Of a DNA stretch of 42,661 bases, positions 24,925 to 32,101 are shown piece by piece. The stretch spans positions 1 through 42,661 of the forward strand of contig JBLHGU010000025.1 in assembly GCA_047615875.1 (NCBI GenBank), written 5' to 3'. Position 1 is the first letter of the stretch; every line of letters starts with the position of its first letter. The translations under genes and the position numbers were made by a program. The notes under the pieces are model-generated. The model did no database searches. It was given only the letters and a program-made list of their open reading frames with translations, and was not told where the DNA came from. This DNA comes from JBLHGU01 sp047615875 (GTDB lineage: Bacteria > Pseudomonadota > Gammaproteobacteria > Arenicellales > CAJQKF01).

Positions 24925-26661
24925 ATGAAAGACCAGGTTTTGCACTGTCTGCGTATTGCGCTTGACACACTGATCGACCAACAGATTCTGCCGGCTGAAG
25001 CACTTGGCAAGCTACATATCGAGCGAACTAGACAATCCAGTCATGGTGATTACGCTTCTAATATAGCATTGGCATTAGCTAAAATTGCCCGCTGTAATCC
25101 AAGGCAGCTTGCTGAGCAAATCATAGAATGCGTTCCAACCGGAGATGTTCTCGAAAGGTGTGAAATTGCGGGCCCAGGGTTTATCAATTTTTTTCTCAAG
25201 CAAGGTGCTTATCGAGACGAATTGAAGAAAATTCGTAACACTGGCCTCGCTTATGGGGAATGTAGTGGGGAAAATCTGCCCCGTGTCATGGTTGAGTTTG
25301 TTTCCGCCAATCCGACCGGACCGTTGCATGTTGGGCATGGACGTGGCGCAGCCTATGGTGACGCATTGGCCAGGGTGTTACGTAAAGCAGGCTACGAGAC
25401 GGCGACTGAATATTATGTTAATGATGCCGGGCGTCAGATGGATATTCTGGCAACTTCAGTCTGGTTGCGTTATCTCGAACTGTGTGGAGCCACTGTTGAT
25501 TTTCCTGTCAATGCTTATCAGGGAGATTATATTTTTGATATCGCAGCGACAGTGCACAGGGAAAATGCTGAGTCCTTTCTAGTTGCGAGCGCAGATTTAT
25601 TTGCTGACCTTGTAGATGATCCGGAACGGCGTATAGATGAATTAATAGACAGGGCGAAGCGGATGTTGGTCGGTAAAGGGTATCAAATCATTTTTGAAGT
25701 AACGCTGCATACCCTGATAGGCGAAATTCGTAGCGACTTGAGTCATTTTAAAGTGGATTTTGATTGTTGGTTCTCAGAAAAAAGCCTGGTGACATCAGGT
25801 GCGATTGATCGTGCAGTAGCCAGGCTTGCTGAGCGTGGATTGTTATATGAACTAGACGGCGCACAATGGTTTCGTTCTAGTAATTTTGGCGATGAAAAAG
25901 ATCGTGTAGTGCAGCGTGCGAACGGTGCCTACACTTATTTTGCGTCGGATATTGCCTATTGTTTAGATAAGAAAGAGAGAGGCTTTGATCAGCTAATTTA
26001 TATCTGGGGTGCAGACCATCATGGTTACATTACAAGAACCCAGGCGGCTTTTCAGGCTCTAGGACATGACCCTGATGAGTTTACTGTACTGCTAGTCCAG
26101 TTTGCTGTGCTCTATCGTGGTGGAGAGAAAGTGTCGATGTCCACCCGCGGTGGTGATTTCGTCACACTACGTGAACTACGACAGGAAGTTGGTAACGATG
26201 CAGCAAGATTTTTCTATGCGCTCAGGAAGCCTGAGCAGCATATGGATTTTGATCTGGACCTGGCTAAATCTCGTTCAAATGAAAATCCGGTTTATTACGT
26301 TCAATATGCTCATGCCAGGGTTTGCAGTGTTTTTCGTCAGCTGACCGAAAAAAACATTCCCCATGATCCTGCCGGTGCAGATTTGGCATTGCTAACAGAA
26401 GATGCTGAACAAGAACTCATGCGTGAGTTGTCGCGCTTTCCTGAGGTGGTTGAATCTGCCGCTCGCGGCTTCGAGCCCCACCAGGTGGCCTATTATTTGA
26501 AAGATCTAGCTAATTATTTTCATACGTATTACAACGCGCATCCGTTTATTTCCTCACAGCAGGATGTAAGAGATGCGAGGTTAGTGTTGATCGACGCCAC
26601 GCGTCAGGTGATATGCAATGGGCTGGATTTGTTGGGTGTAACCGCGCCGGAGTCAATGTAG
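24925..26661 (+). CDS. argS: Arginyl-tRNA synthetase
   Basis: The 578-residue protein is a class I synthetase of normal length. The HIGH signature is HVGHG at 135-139, preceded by VSANPTGPL. The KMSKS region is KVSMSTRGG, the weak version usual for ArgRS. The N-terminal Add-1 domain (about 1-110) and the C-terminal helical anticodon-binding domain (DALR-like, NPVYYVQYAHAR onward) are intact. It charges tRNA-Arg with arginine. The ATG at 24925 gives the expected start. The next gene begins 3 nt after its stop, so the two are co-transcribed. Confidence 0.98.
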   Translation: MKDQVLHCLRIALDTLIDQQILPAEALGKLHIERTRQSSHGDYASNIALALAKIARCNPRQLAEQIIECVPTGDVLERCEIAGPGFINFFLKQGAYRDELKKIRNTGLAYGECSGENLPRVMVEFVSANPTGPLHVGHGRGAAYGDALARVLRKAGYETATEYYVNDAGRQMDILATSVWLRYLELCGATVDFPVNAYQGDYIFDIAATVHRENAESFLVASADLFADLVDDPERRIDELIDRAKRMLVGKGYQIIFEVTLHTLIGEIRSDLSHFKVDFDCWFSEKSLVTSGAIDRAVARLAERGLLYELDGAQWFRSSNFGDEKDRVVQRANGAYTYFASDIAYCLDKKERGFDQLIYIWGADHHGYITRTQAAFQALGHDPDEFTVLLVQFAVLYRGGEKVSMSTRGGDFVTLRELRQEVGNDAARFFYALRKPEQHMDFDLDLAKSRSNENPVYYVQYAHARVCSVFRQLTEKNIPHDPAGADLALLTEDAEQELMRELSRFPEVVESAARGFEPHQVAYYLKDLANYFHTYYNAHPFISSQQDVRDARLVLIDATRQVICNGLDLLGVTAPESM

Positions 26662-26664
26662 CTA

Positions 26665-27330
26665 ATGGCTCAGGCTCGTCGGAAAACAACTGCAAAAACT
26701 CAGCGATCGTCCCATGGTTTAGGATTATTTTTATCTGGATTGGTTACCGGTGCAGTGGCAATGGCTTTCTTCCAGGGTTGGAGAAGTGACGATTCCTCAT
26801 CGATTGGTCGTGGCTTGGCACATATGCTGGAATCTTCAAGAACTGCTAATAGTCAGTCGGATAAGGAACAAAATCTATCTGAACCAGCCCAGAAGCCAAT
26901 CAGTACGAGTCTGGACTTCTACGCGATTTTGCCAGAGATAGAGACTGTCATGTCAGAGCAGGAGAGTACAGAAAGCGACACAGCGAAAGTTAAGCCAGAG
27001 CCAACCGCTACAGTAACGCAAAAGCCGGCGGCCAAGATTAAAACAACGCCAGAAGTAAAACCGGTTTCTGCAGGGACAGCGGGAGTCTCGAATCGCTATA
27101 TATTACAGGCAGGTGCATTTGCTCGAGCTGCGGATGCCGATCGCCTGAAAGCTCAATTAGCACTATCCGGTTTGGAGTCTCATATCCAGAAGGTTACTAT
27201 TCAGAACCGGGGTGATTTCTATCGGGTTAGATTAGGACCGTTTGAGAATACCAATGCCTTGAATTACACCAGCAAAAGATTGGCTGGACTCGGGATTAAG
27301 CCATTACGCTTCAAACTATCCAAAGGTTAG
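26665..27330 (+). CDS. SPOR-domain membrane protein (FtsN-like)
   Basis: The 221-residue protein has a basic N-terminus, one membrane helix (about 18-40, GLFLSGLVTGAVAMAFFQGW), a long Pro/Glu/Lys/Thr-rich linker (about 60-138), and a C-terminal SPOR domain. The domain opens with YILQAGAFARAADADRLKAQ and continues with FYRVRLGPF. SPOR domains bind glycan strands lacking stem peptides at the division septum. The topology, with a short cytoplasmic tail and a periplasmic SPOR domain, and its place after argS, as in many gammaproteobacteria, both fit FtsN or a DamX/DedD-like division protein. It overlaps the convergent phaC stop by 4 bp. Confidence 0.85.
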   Translation: MAQARRKTTAKTQRSSHGLGLFLSGLVTGAVAMAFFQGWRSDDSSSIGRGLAHMLESSRTANSQSDKEQNLSEPAQKPISTSLDFYAILPEIETVMSEQESTESDTAKVKPEPTATVTQKPAAKIKTTPEVKPVSAGTAGVSNRYILQAGAFARAADADRLKAQLALSGLESHIQKVTIQNRGDFYRVRLGPFENTNALNYTSKRLAGLGIKPLRFKLSKG

Positions 27331-28385
27331 TCGCGTTCCTTTAGCCAGGTGCCGATGGTTTTTGCCACTTCCGCACATTTCTTCCGACTGGTAAATAAGC
27401 CGATATGACCGGCGTCAATGGCTTCTTCGCTATAGTCAGCACTATGTACTAGTCCACCAAGCACGGTAGAGGCTGAGCGTGGTACCAGATGGTCCTGCAA
27501 AGCATAAATATTAAGTACAGGTTGATCAATATTAGACAGCTGGATTGACTCCCCCCCAATATTGAGTTGGCCTTTGACCAGTGCATTTTTTTGATAAAAC
27601 TCGCTTACAAACTCACAGAATGCGTTGCCCGCCTGATCAGGGCTATCGAGAATCCAGCGTTCCATATTTAGAAATGTCGATAGTTTCTCCTGATCCTGTG
27701 CGTGGCTGAGCATATCTACATATTTCCCGGCACCCAGGGTAAATGGCTTTAAGGAAACAAAAACCCAGTTTAAAAAGTTTCCTGGGACGTTTCCACAGGC
27801 TGATGCAAGACTCTTAACATCAACGTCTTTAAACCAGGCTGTCAGCAGATTATCTGGAGTGTGGAAATCAACTGGAGTCACCGTTGTAATTAATGTTCTT
27901 ACTTTTTCTTTACGCGCGGCGCTATAACACAAACTGAGTGTTCCGCCCTGACAAACACCGAGTAAATTAATAGATTGCTTGCCAGAATGAGTCGTTACCT
28001 GATCGACAGCTTCGTCTATAAAATCAAAAATATAGTCATGTAGTGACAGGAATTGGTCGGTTACATCGGGATATCCCCAGTCCAGCAGATAAACCGGTAA
28101 GCCTTCCTCCAACAGATTGGCGATAAATGACCTACCTGGTTCAAGATCGAGCATATACGGTCGGTTTACCAGTGCGTAGATAATGAGTAATGGAGTCTTG
28201 CATTGGTGCTCAGACTTGCCAGGGTAGTAGTAAAGTTTGGCGCTCGAGATCGATGCTACACATTCGGATGCTGTGGCGCCATTGAAATTCCCTGGCAACT
28301 GTTTTACGAATCCATGGGCATTACTTAGGTTTCGACTGATCTCAAGCAAAATATTTTCGCTGGCTGTGTGCTTGGGTGAATTCAT
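27327..28385 (-). CDS. phaC: Class III poly(R)-hydroxyalkanoate synthase subunit PhaC
   Basis: The 352-residue catalytic subunit has the lipase-like box G-V-C145-Q-G-G, with D298 (LQDHLVP) and H327 (AGHIGL) completing the triad. These fit the spacing of the known Allochromatium vinosum residues C149, D302 and H331, each four residues later. It polymerises hydroxyacyl-CoA into polyester on granule surfaces. Its length near 350 residues, shorter than class I enzymes, and the neighbouring phaE identify class III. Its ATG overlaps the phaE stop (ATGA). There are no phaA or phaB genes in the window, so monomer supply is encoded elsewhere. Confidence 0.96.
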   Translation of the reverse strand: MNSPKHTASENILLEISRNLSNAHGFVKQLPGNFNGATASECVASISSAKLYYYPGKSEHQCKTPLLIIYALVNRPYMLDLEPGRSFIANLLEEGLPVYLLDWGYPDVTDQFLSLHDYIFDFIDEAVDQVTTHSGKQSINLLGVCQGGTLSLCYSAARKEKVRTLITTVTPVDFHTPDNLLTAWFKDVDVKSLASACGNVPGNFLNWVFVSLKPFTLGAGKYVDMLSHAQDQEKLSTFLNMERWILDSPDQAGNAFCEFVSEFYQKNALVKGQLNIGGESIQLSNIDQPVLNIYALQDHLVPRSASTVLGGLVHSADYSEEAIDAGHIGLFTSRKKCAEVAKTIGTWLKERD

Positions 28386-29866
28386 ATTGTTTTGCTATTG
28401 CTGGCTGATTTTGTAGTGCGTTTTTTAGCACTGCTTTTTTTTGTAATTGATTTTTTAGCGGAAATTTTCTTTTTGCTAGTTTTCTTTGTGGTGCTTTTTT
28501 TAGCCACACTTTTTTTAGTCACACTTTTCGTCGCACCGACTTTACTGGTCGAGATCTTTTTTGTGGATGATTTTTTGGCTGCTTTCTTTTTGCTGGCTAT
28601 TTTTACCGCAACCTTCTTCCTGGAACCTACTTTTGCCGTAACCTTCTTCCTGGCGCCAGCTTTTGCAGCAACTTTTTTCTTAGATTCTACTGTAACTACA
28701 ACCTTCTTTTTGGATTCTACTTTTACTGCAACCTTCTTTTTGGAATCGGCCTTTACTGCTACCTTCTTTTGGGCATCTACTTTTACCGCAATCTTCTTCC
28801 TGGTAATTTTTTGTTCCACTTCGATATTTTGGTTAGTAGCAATTTTCGGCTCATTGCCAGTCGAAGCTAAAGAGTCTTTTGGGCCAACTATAGGATCAGC
28901 CTGTTGCACACTTGTTGGTTTTGTCTTTAGTCTGCTGAGTATCCGAACATCTTTACGTATAGAACTCATCGTCCTGATCATGGCTGTCTGTTGCTGCTGA
29001 TTTGGTAAGCCCAACCATCCTGCTGCCTTGTCGACCAATTGTTGTCTGGCGTTTTTTACCTTAACGGCTTTTTCGATTAATGCAGCTACCAATCTGTGAT
29101 AATCCGGGGATTGCACACTATTCTGGTAAATGCTTTCGCAGGTAGCTAACCACTCAGAATAAAAATCAACCGTCGAGTAACTTGCATTGAACAGATTACG
29201 GGTACCCGAAAGTTTACGCTGCATTTCTTCAATTGAGTCTGATGTGACTCGCATGCCGAATAACACATAACTTTGGTAAGTATTCTGATATTCACTCAGG
29301 CAAGAAATTAAGTTTTCTAATAATTCTTGTTGTTCAGTAAAGTGGCTGGAGTCAGGTAAGCGGAGTAATTTAATCAGCTCTTCCAGTTTTTCGGGTTTAC
29401 CTATTCTTGCAGATTCCGCCCAGTCCATCAGACCTTGTTGCGGGATGCCGGTAATATCCTGAACAGTCTCATTCCACAAACTAACCAGGTGGCTTAAGGG
29501 CGTGGTTATGTCCTGGTGAATTAAAGTCGCTGAATTCAGGCTATCGTTTAGAACCTGCAAATGCTCTAGTAACAGAGAATTTAGGTCTGTATCACCTTTC
29601 TGGTTCTGTGCGTTATTTAAGATTAGCCGGTCAGTCAGTCTGAATAGCACCTGCGCGTGATGTACGAGAGGTTCAAACAGAGATTCCAACTCACTATCTG
29701 CGGAACCACGAACATTCTTCCACCAGGTTTCGAGCATGTCGCTCATTGGCGTGGAATCTGTATTGGCTTCCGGAGTAATGGACTGCAGCATTTCTGAATA
29801 CTGGGTCCATCCTTGTTCGAGTTCCCGTAGCAGGCGTTTTAAATCGCCATTTGATGTCGCTGACAA
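28382..29866 (-). CDS. phaE: Class III PHA synthase subunit PhaE with histone H1-like lysine-rich repeat tail
   Basis: The N-terminal part (about 1-320) matches PhaE: helical, with WAESARIGKPEKL and a late segment (SVQSPDYHRLVAALIEKAVKV) similar to other PhaE proteins. PhaE is the required partner of PhaC in class III synthases. From residue 357 the protein becomes a basic tail of 138 residues. Seven decapeptide repeats (357-426, consensus KKVAVKVxSK) lead into a Lys/Ser/Thr/Ala-rich end. This resembles histone H1-like proteins and the AAKP-type tails of PhaF-like phasins that bind DNA. Typical PhaE is about 350-400 residues, so this is a long version. It is the first gene of the minus-strand pair and is divergent from phaR. 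Confidence 0.92.
   Translation of the reverse strand: MSATSNGDLKRLLRELEQGWTQYSEMLQSITPEANTDSTPMSDMLETWWKNVRGSADSELESLFEPLVHHAQVLFRLTDRLILNNAQNQKGDTDLNSLLLEHLQVLNDSLNSATLIHQDITTPLSHLVSLWNETVQDITGIPQQGLMDWAESARIGKPEKLEELIKLLRLPDSSHFTEQQELLENLISCLSEYQNTYQSYVLFGMRVTSDSIEEMQRKLSGTRNLFNASYSTVDFYSEWLATCESIYQNSVQSPDYHRLVAALIEKAVKVKNARQQLVDKAAGWLGLPNQQQQTAMIRTMSSIRKDVRILSRLKTKPTSVQQADPIVGPKDSLASTGNEPKIATNQNIEVEQKITRKKIAVKVDAQKKVAVKADSKKKVAVKVESKKKVVVTVESKKKVAAKAGARKKVTAKVGSRKKVAVKIASKKKAAKKSSTKKISTSKVGATKSVTKKSVAKKSTTKKTSKKKISAKKSITKKSSAKKRTTKSASNSKTI
28589..28798 (-). repeat. Seven imperfect 30-bp coding repeats in the phaE tail
   Basis: The DNA repeats every 30 bp and encodes decapeptides such as KKIAVKVDAQ, KKVAVKADSK, KKVAVKVESK, KKVVVTVESK, KKVAAKAGAR, KKVTAKVGSR and KKVAVKIASK. 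The period keeps the frame, so copy number can vary without breaking the gene. Third positions differ between copies, which suggests they are not very recent. Confidence 0.9.
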
Positions 29867-29965
29867 AAGATATACCGAATAGATTGGGGCGTTTGCGGGG
29901 CAGGCCAGATAGTCCCTTTGTGTGTGAGGATATCCAGCAATGAGTTGCTCACCGCGGCGAATTGC

Positions 29966-29979
29966 TTGCTGCGACGCAA
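29966..29979. promoter_or_regulatory. Candidate PhaR operator between phaE and phaR
   Basis: The 127-bp divergent region contains TTGC-N6-GCAA (TTGCTGCGACGCAA), just ahead of phaR. PhaR homologues are reported to bind TGC-rich sites and repress their own gene. The motif and position fit, but the assignment is inference from one short inverted repeat. Confidence 0.35.
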
Positions 29980-29993
29980 CAACTTGATTATGA

Positions 29994-30479
29994 TTGAGTC
30001 TTATTCAATCGGAAAGCACTATTTTGTCTGAACTTCGTGTAATTAAGAAGTATCCTAATCGCCGCCTGTATGACACAGTGCAAAGTAAGTATATTACTTT
30101 AGCGGATCTTAAGAAACTTATTGCGGATGGCATTGATATAGAAGTTCAAGATGCCAATTCTGGTGCGGATTTAACCCGTAGTATTTTGCTGCAGATAATT
30201 AACGATCAGGAATCAAGTGGACAACCCCTATTTACCACAGAAATTCTCACCAGAATGATTCGTTTTTATGGTGACCAAAGCCAAGATATGTTTACTGACT
30301 TTCTCAGTAGCTCATTAAACATGTATGTAGAACAACAACAATCCTATCAGAGCCAAATTACAGATCTTATGGGCGCATCGCCAATGAATGCGTTCACTGA
30401 TATGGCCAAACAGAATATGGAAATGTGGGCCGACATGCAGCGGACCATGATGGGAAAGAATAAAACCTCAGATAAATAA
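29994..30479 (+). CDS. phaR: PHA synthesis repressor PhaR
   Basis: The 161-residue protein has the PhaR DNA-binding signature RVIKKYPNRRLYDTVQSKYITLADLKKLI near the N-terminus (about 15-43) and the PHB accumulation regulatory domain after it. The C-terminal part is rich in Met and Gln and amphipathic, suited to binding PHA granules. PhaR represses phasin and its own genes and is released when granules form. The start is uncertain: TTG at 29994 or TTG at 30024, as no in-frame ATG is near. It is divergent from phaE-phaC, which supports local control of the synthase genes. Confidence 0.93.
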   Translation: MSLIQSESTILSELRVIKKYPNRRLYDTVQSKYITLADLKKLIADGIDIEVQDANSGADLTRSILLQIINDQESSGQPLFTTEILTRMIRFYGDQSQDMFTDFLSSSLNMYVEQQQSYQSQITDLMGASPMNAFTDMAKQNMEMWADMQRTMMGKNKTSDK

Positions 30480-30497
30480 ATAGATTCGGAAAACCTG

Positions 30498-30857
30498 GTG
30501 ACCGACTCCATCAACCAATTGAACGCACTGGCTCGTCAATTTGTAGAGCAGAGAAACTGGCAGCAATTTCAGTCTCCAAAGAATCTTAGCATGGGAATGA
30601 TTGTTGAAGCCGGTGAATTGGTTGAGCACTTTCAATGGTTATCTGAACAACAAAGTCGTGAAGTTGATGACGATAAGAAGGCGCAGGTTGCAGATGAATT
30701 AGCAGATGTGTTGGTATTTTTGCTGAGAATTGCTGATGAGCTTAACATTGATCTAGGTAAATCTGCGGTCGATAAAATGCTCCGAAACGAAATTAAATAT
30801 CCTGTTAGTCGACACGCAGACGGCCCTGTCAGCGTGAAGGATTCAACTAGAACCTGA
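30498..30857 (+). CDS. MazG-like nucleotide pyrophosphohydrolase (dCTP pyrophosphatase type)
   Basis: The 119-residue all-helical protein shows the metal-binding pattern E37-x2-E40 (VEAGELVEHFQW) and E67-x2-D70 (DELADVLVFLLRIAD), the signature of the MazG/dUTPase superfamily. NWQQFQSPKNLSM is close to the RS21-C6/DCTPP1 group, which hydrolyses dCTP and modified dCTP analogues to the monophosphate and PPi. It begins with GTG 18 nt after phaR and is likely co-transcribed. It is a house-cleaning candidate for nucleotide pools. The exact substrate is not proven. Confidence 0.85.
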   Translation: MTDSINQLNALARQFVEQRNWQQFQSPKNLSMGMIVEAGELVEHFQWLSEQQSREVDDDKKAQVADELADVLVFLLRIADELNIDLGKSAVDKMLRNEIKYPVSRHADGPVSVKDSTRT

Positions 30858-31001
30858 ATCAGCGACTATAGTAGGCTCTGATTTAAAGATTCTTACTATA
30901 TGATTGCCTGCAACATCGGCCAAATTATCTATTGGTCTGAGAGTTGATGATTTTCTCTCGTGGGTATAGGCCCGTGCAAAAGGCGCTGTGTTAAATACTT
31001 C

Positions 31002-32096
31002 ATGAATAGAAAAACAACTAATGTCGCTGTGTTTATTTCCTGCCATGGCTTTGGCCATGCAGCGCGGATCAGTGCAGTCATGCAAGCTCTATCCAGCCGG
31101 CATAATCATTTGCACTTTCATCTATTTACGCAAATCCCTGACTGGTTTTTCGCTAATACAGGTATTTCAATTAGCTATCATCCAGTGCAAGCAGATATTG
31201 GATTCGTTCAGCGTGACGCATTGCATATTGATTTGCCGGGCACACTTTCAGCTCTACGAACCTTTCTGCCGTTTGATAATGTAAAGCTCGAACAGGTTCA
31301 GAATAAACTAGGTGAATTGAACTGTGAAGCAGTCCTGTGCGATATATCCACTTTTGGAATATCTGTTGCAAAAAAAATGGGTATACCTTCGATATTGATG
31401 GAAAACTTTACCTGGGAATGGATATACGCAAATATGAATTGCTATAGTGAGTTCGCGGGCTTTATCCCCTACCTGGGAGATATTTCTCAAAGTGCGGATA
31501 TTCACATACAGCTCAAACCATTTTGTGAAGAATCAGCCACTGCTATTGCAGTGAATCCGGTTGCTCGGAAACCCATACAAACAACAGCGGATCTAAGAGA
31601 CCAGCTGGGTCTAAGTATTCATCGTAAAATTGTCATGCTGAGTATGGGTGGAACGCCTCATAGAATGGAGTTTCTTACTCAGTTAAGTAAACGATGGCCC
31701 GAGATTGACTTTATTATTAGCGGTCATGATGACTCTTATCCGGAGCGAAATCTCAGGGTTCTACCTGGGAATTCAGGACTGGACCATCCCAGCCTGGTTG
31801 TTTTGGCGGACCTTGTCATCGCTAAACTTGGCTATAGCACTCTGGCAGAGACCTACTGGAGCGGTAAGCCAACAGCAGTTTTTACCCGACCAAACTATCC
31901 TGAAATGCCTCCTTTGGAGCAGTTTTTGCATGACCATATGCACGGAGTGGTATTAAACGAGTCTGGAGTCGATTCTGATGGCTGGATTAACCGAGTAGAT
32001 CAGCTAATTGACTTGCCCATAGTCGACCGTGCTGAGGAAGTACGTGGAGAAGAGCAATGTGCTGAAATTATTGCTGCTGCTCTGGGCTGGAGTTGA
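31002..32096 (+). CDS. GT-B glycosyltransferase-like protein, similar to the N-terminal domain of L-arabinokinase
   Basis: From ATG 31002 the protein is 364 residues. The glycine loop H15-G-F-G-H19-A-A-R and the later SMGGTPHRMEF and LVIAKLGYSTLAE show two Rossmann halves of the GT-B/MurG type. The pattern CHGFGHAAR, QRDAL.ID and NFTWEWIYA closely recalls the glycosyltransferase-like N-terminal domain of plant L-arabinokinase, but no GHMP kinase domain follows. The in-frame GTG at 30960 adds a poor cysteine-rich leader and is less likely. Its stop is 5 nt before the tmcA ATG, so they form one unit. The substrate is unknown; an RNA or nucleotide-sugar role is possible given tmcA, but unproven. 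Confidence 0.75.
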   Translation: MNRKTTNVAVFISCHGFGHAARISAVMQALSSRHNHLHFHLFTQIPDWFFANTGISISYHPVQADIGFVQRDALHIDLPGTLSALRTFLPFDNVKLEQVQNKLGELNCEAVLCDISTFGISVAKKMGIPSILMENFTWEWIYANMNCYSEFAGFIPYLGDISQSADIHIQLKPFCEESATAIAVNPVARKPIQTTADLRDQLGLSIHRKIVMLSMGGTPHRMEFLTQLSKRWPEIDFIISGHDDSYPERNLRVLPGNSGLDHPSLVVLADLVIAKLGYSTLAETYWSGKPTAVFTRPNYPEMPPLEQFLHDHMHGVVLNESGVDSDGWINRVDQLIDLPIVDRAEEVRGEEQCAEIIAAALGWS

Positions 32097-32101
32097 TCAG
32101 C

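Noticed and set aside
28589..28798. Tandem 30-bp repeats that could be taken for a CRISPR array
   Set aside because: They are contiguous, without spacers, and keep the phaE reading frame as decapeptides.
28392..29000. A 202-codon phenylalanine- and leucine-rich open frame on the plus strand
   Set aside because: It is antisense to the lysine-rich repeats of phaE. Lys codons read in reverse give Phe/Leu, so the frame stays open by composition alone.
30858..31001. In-frame GTG extension of the arabinokinase-like protein from 30960
   Set aside because: The added 14 residues are cysteine/arginine-rich and unlike the family start; ATG 31002 gives the expected N-terminus just ahead of the glycine loop.
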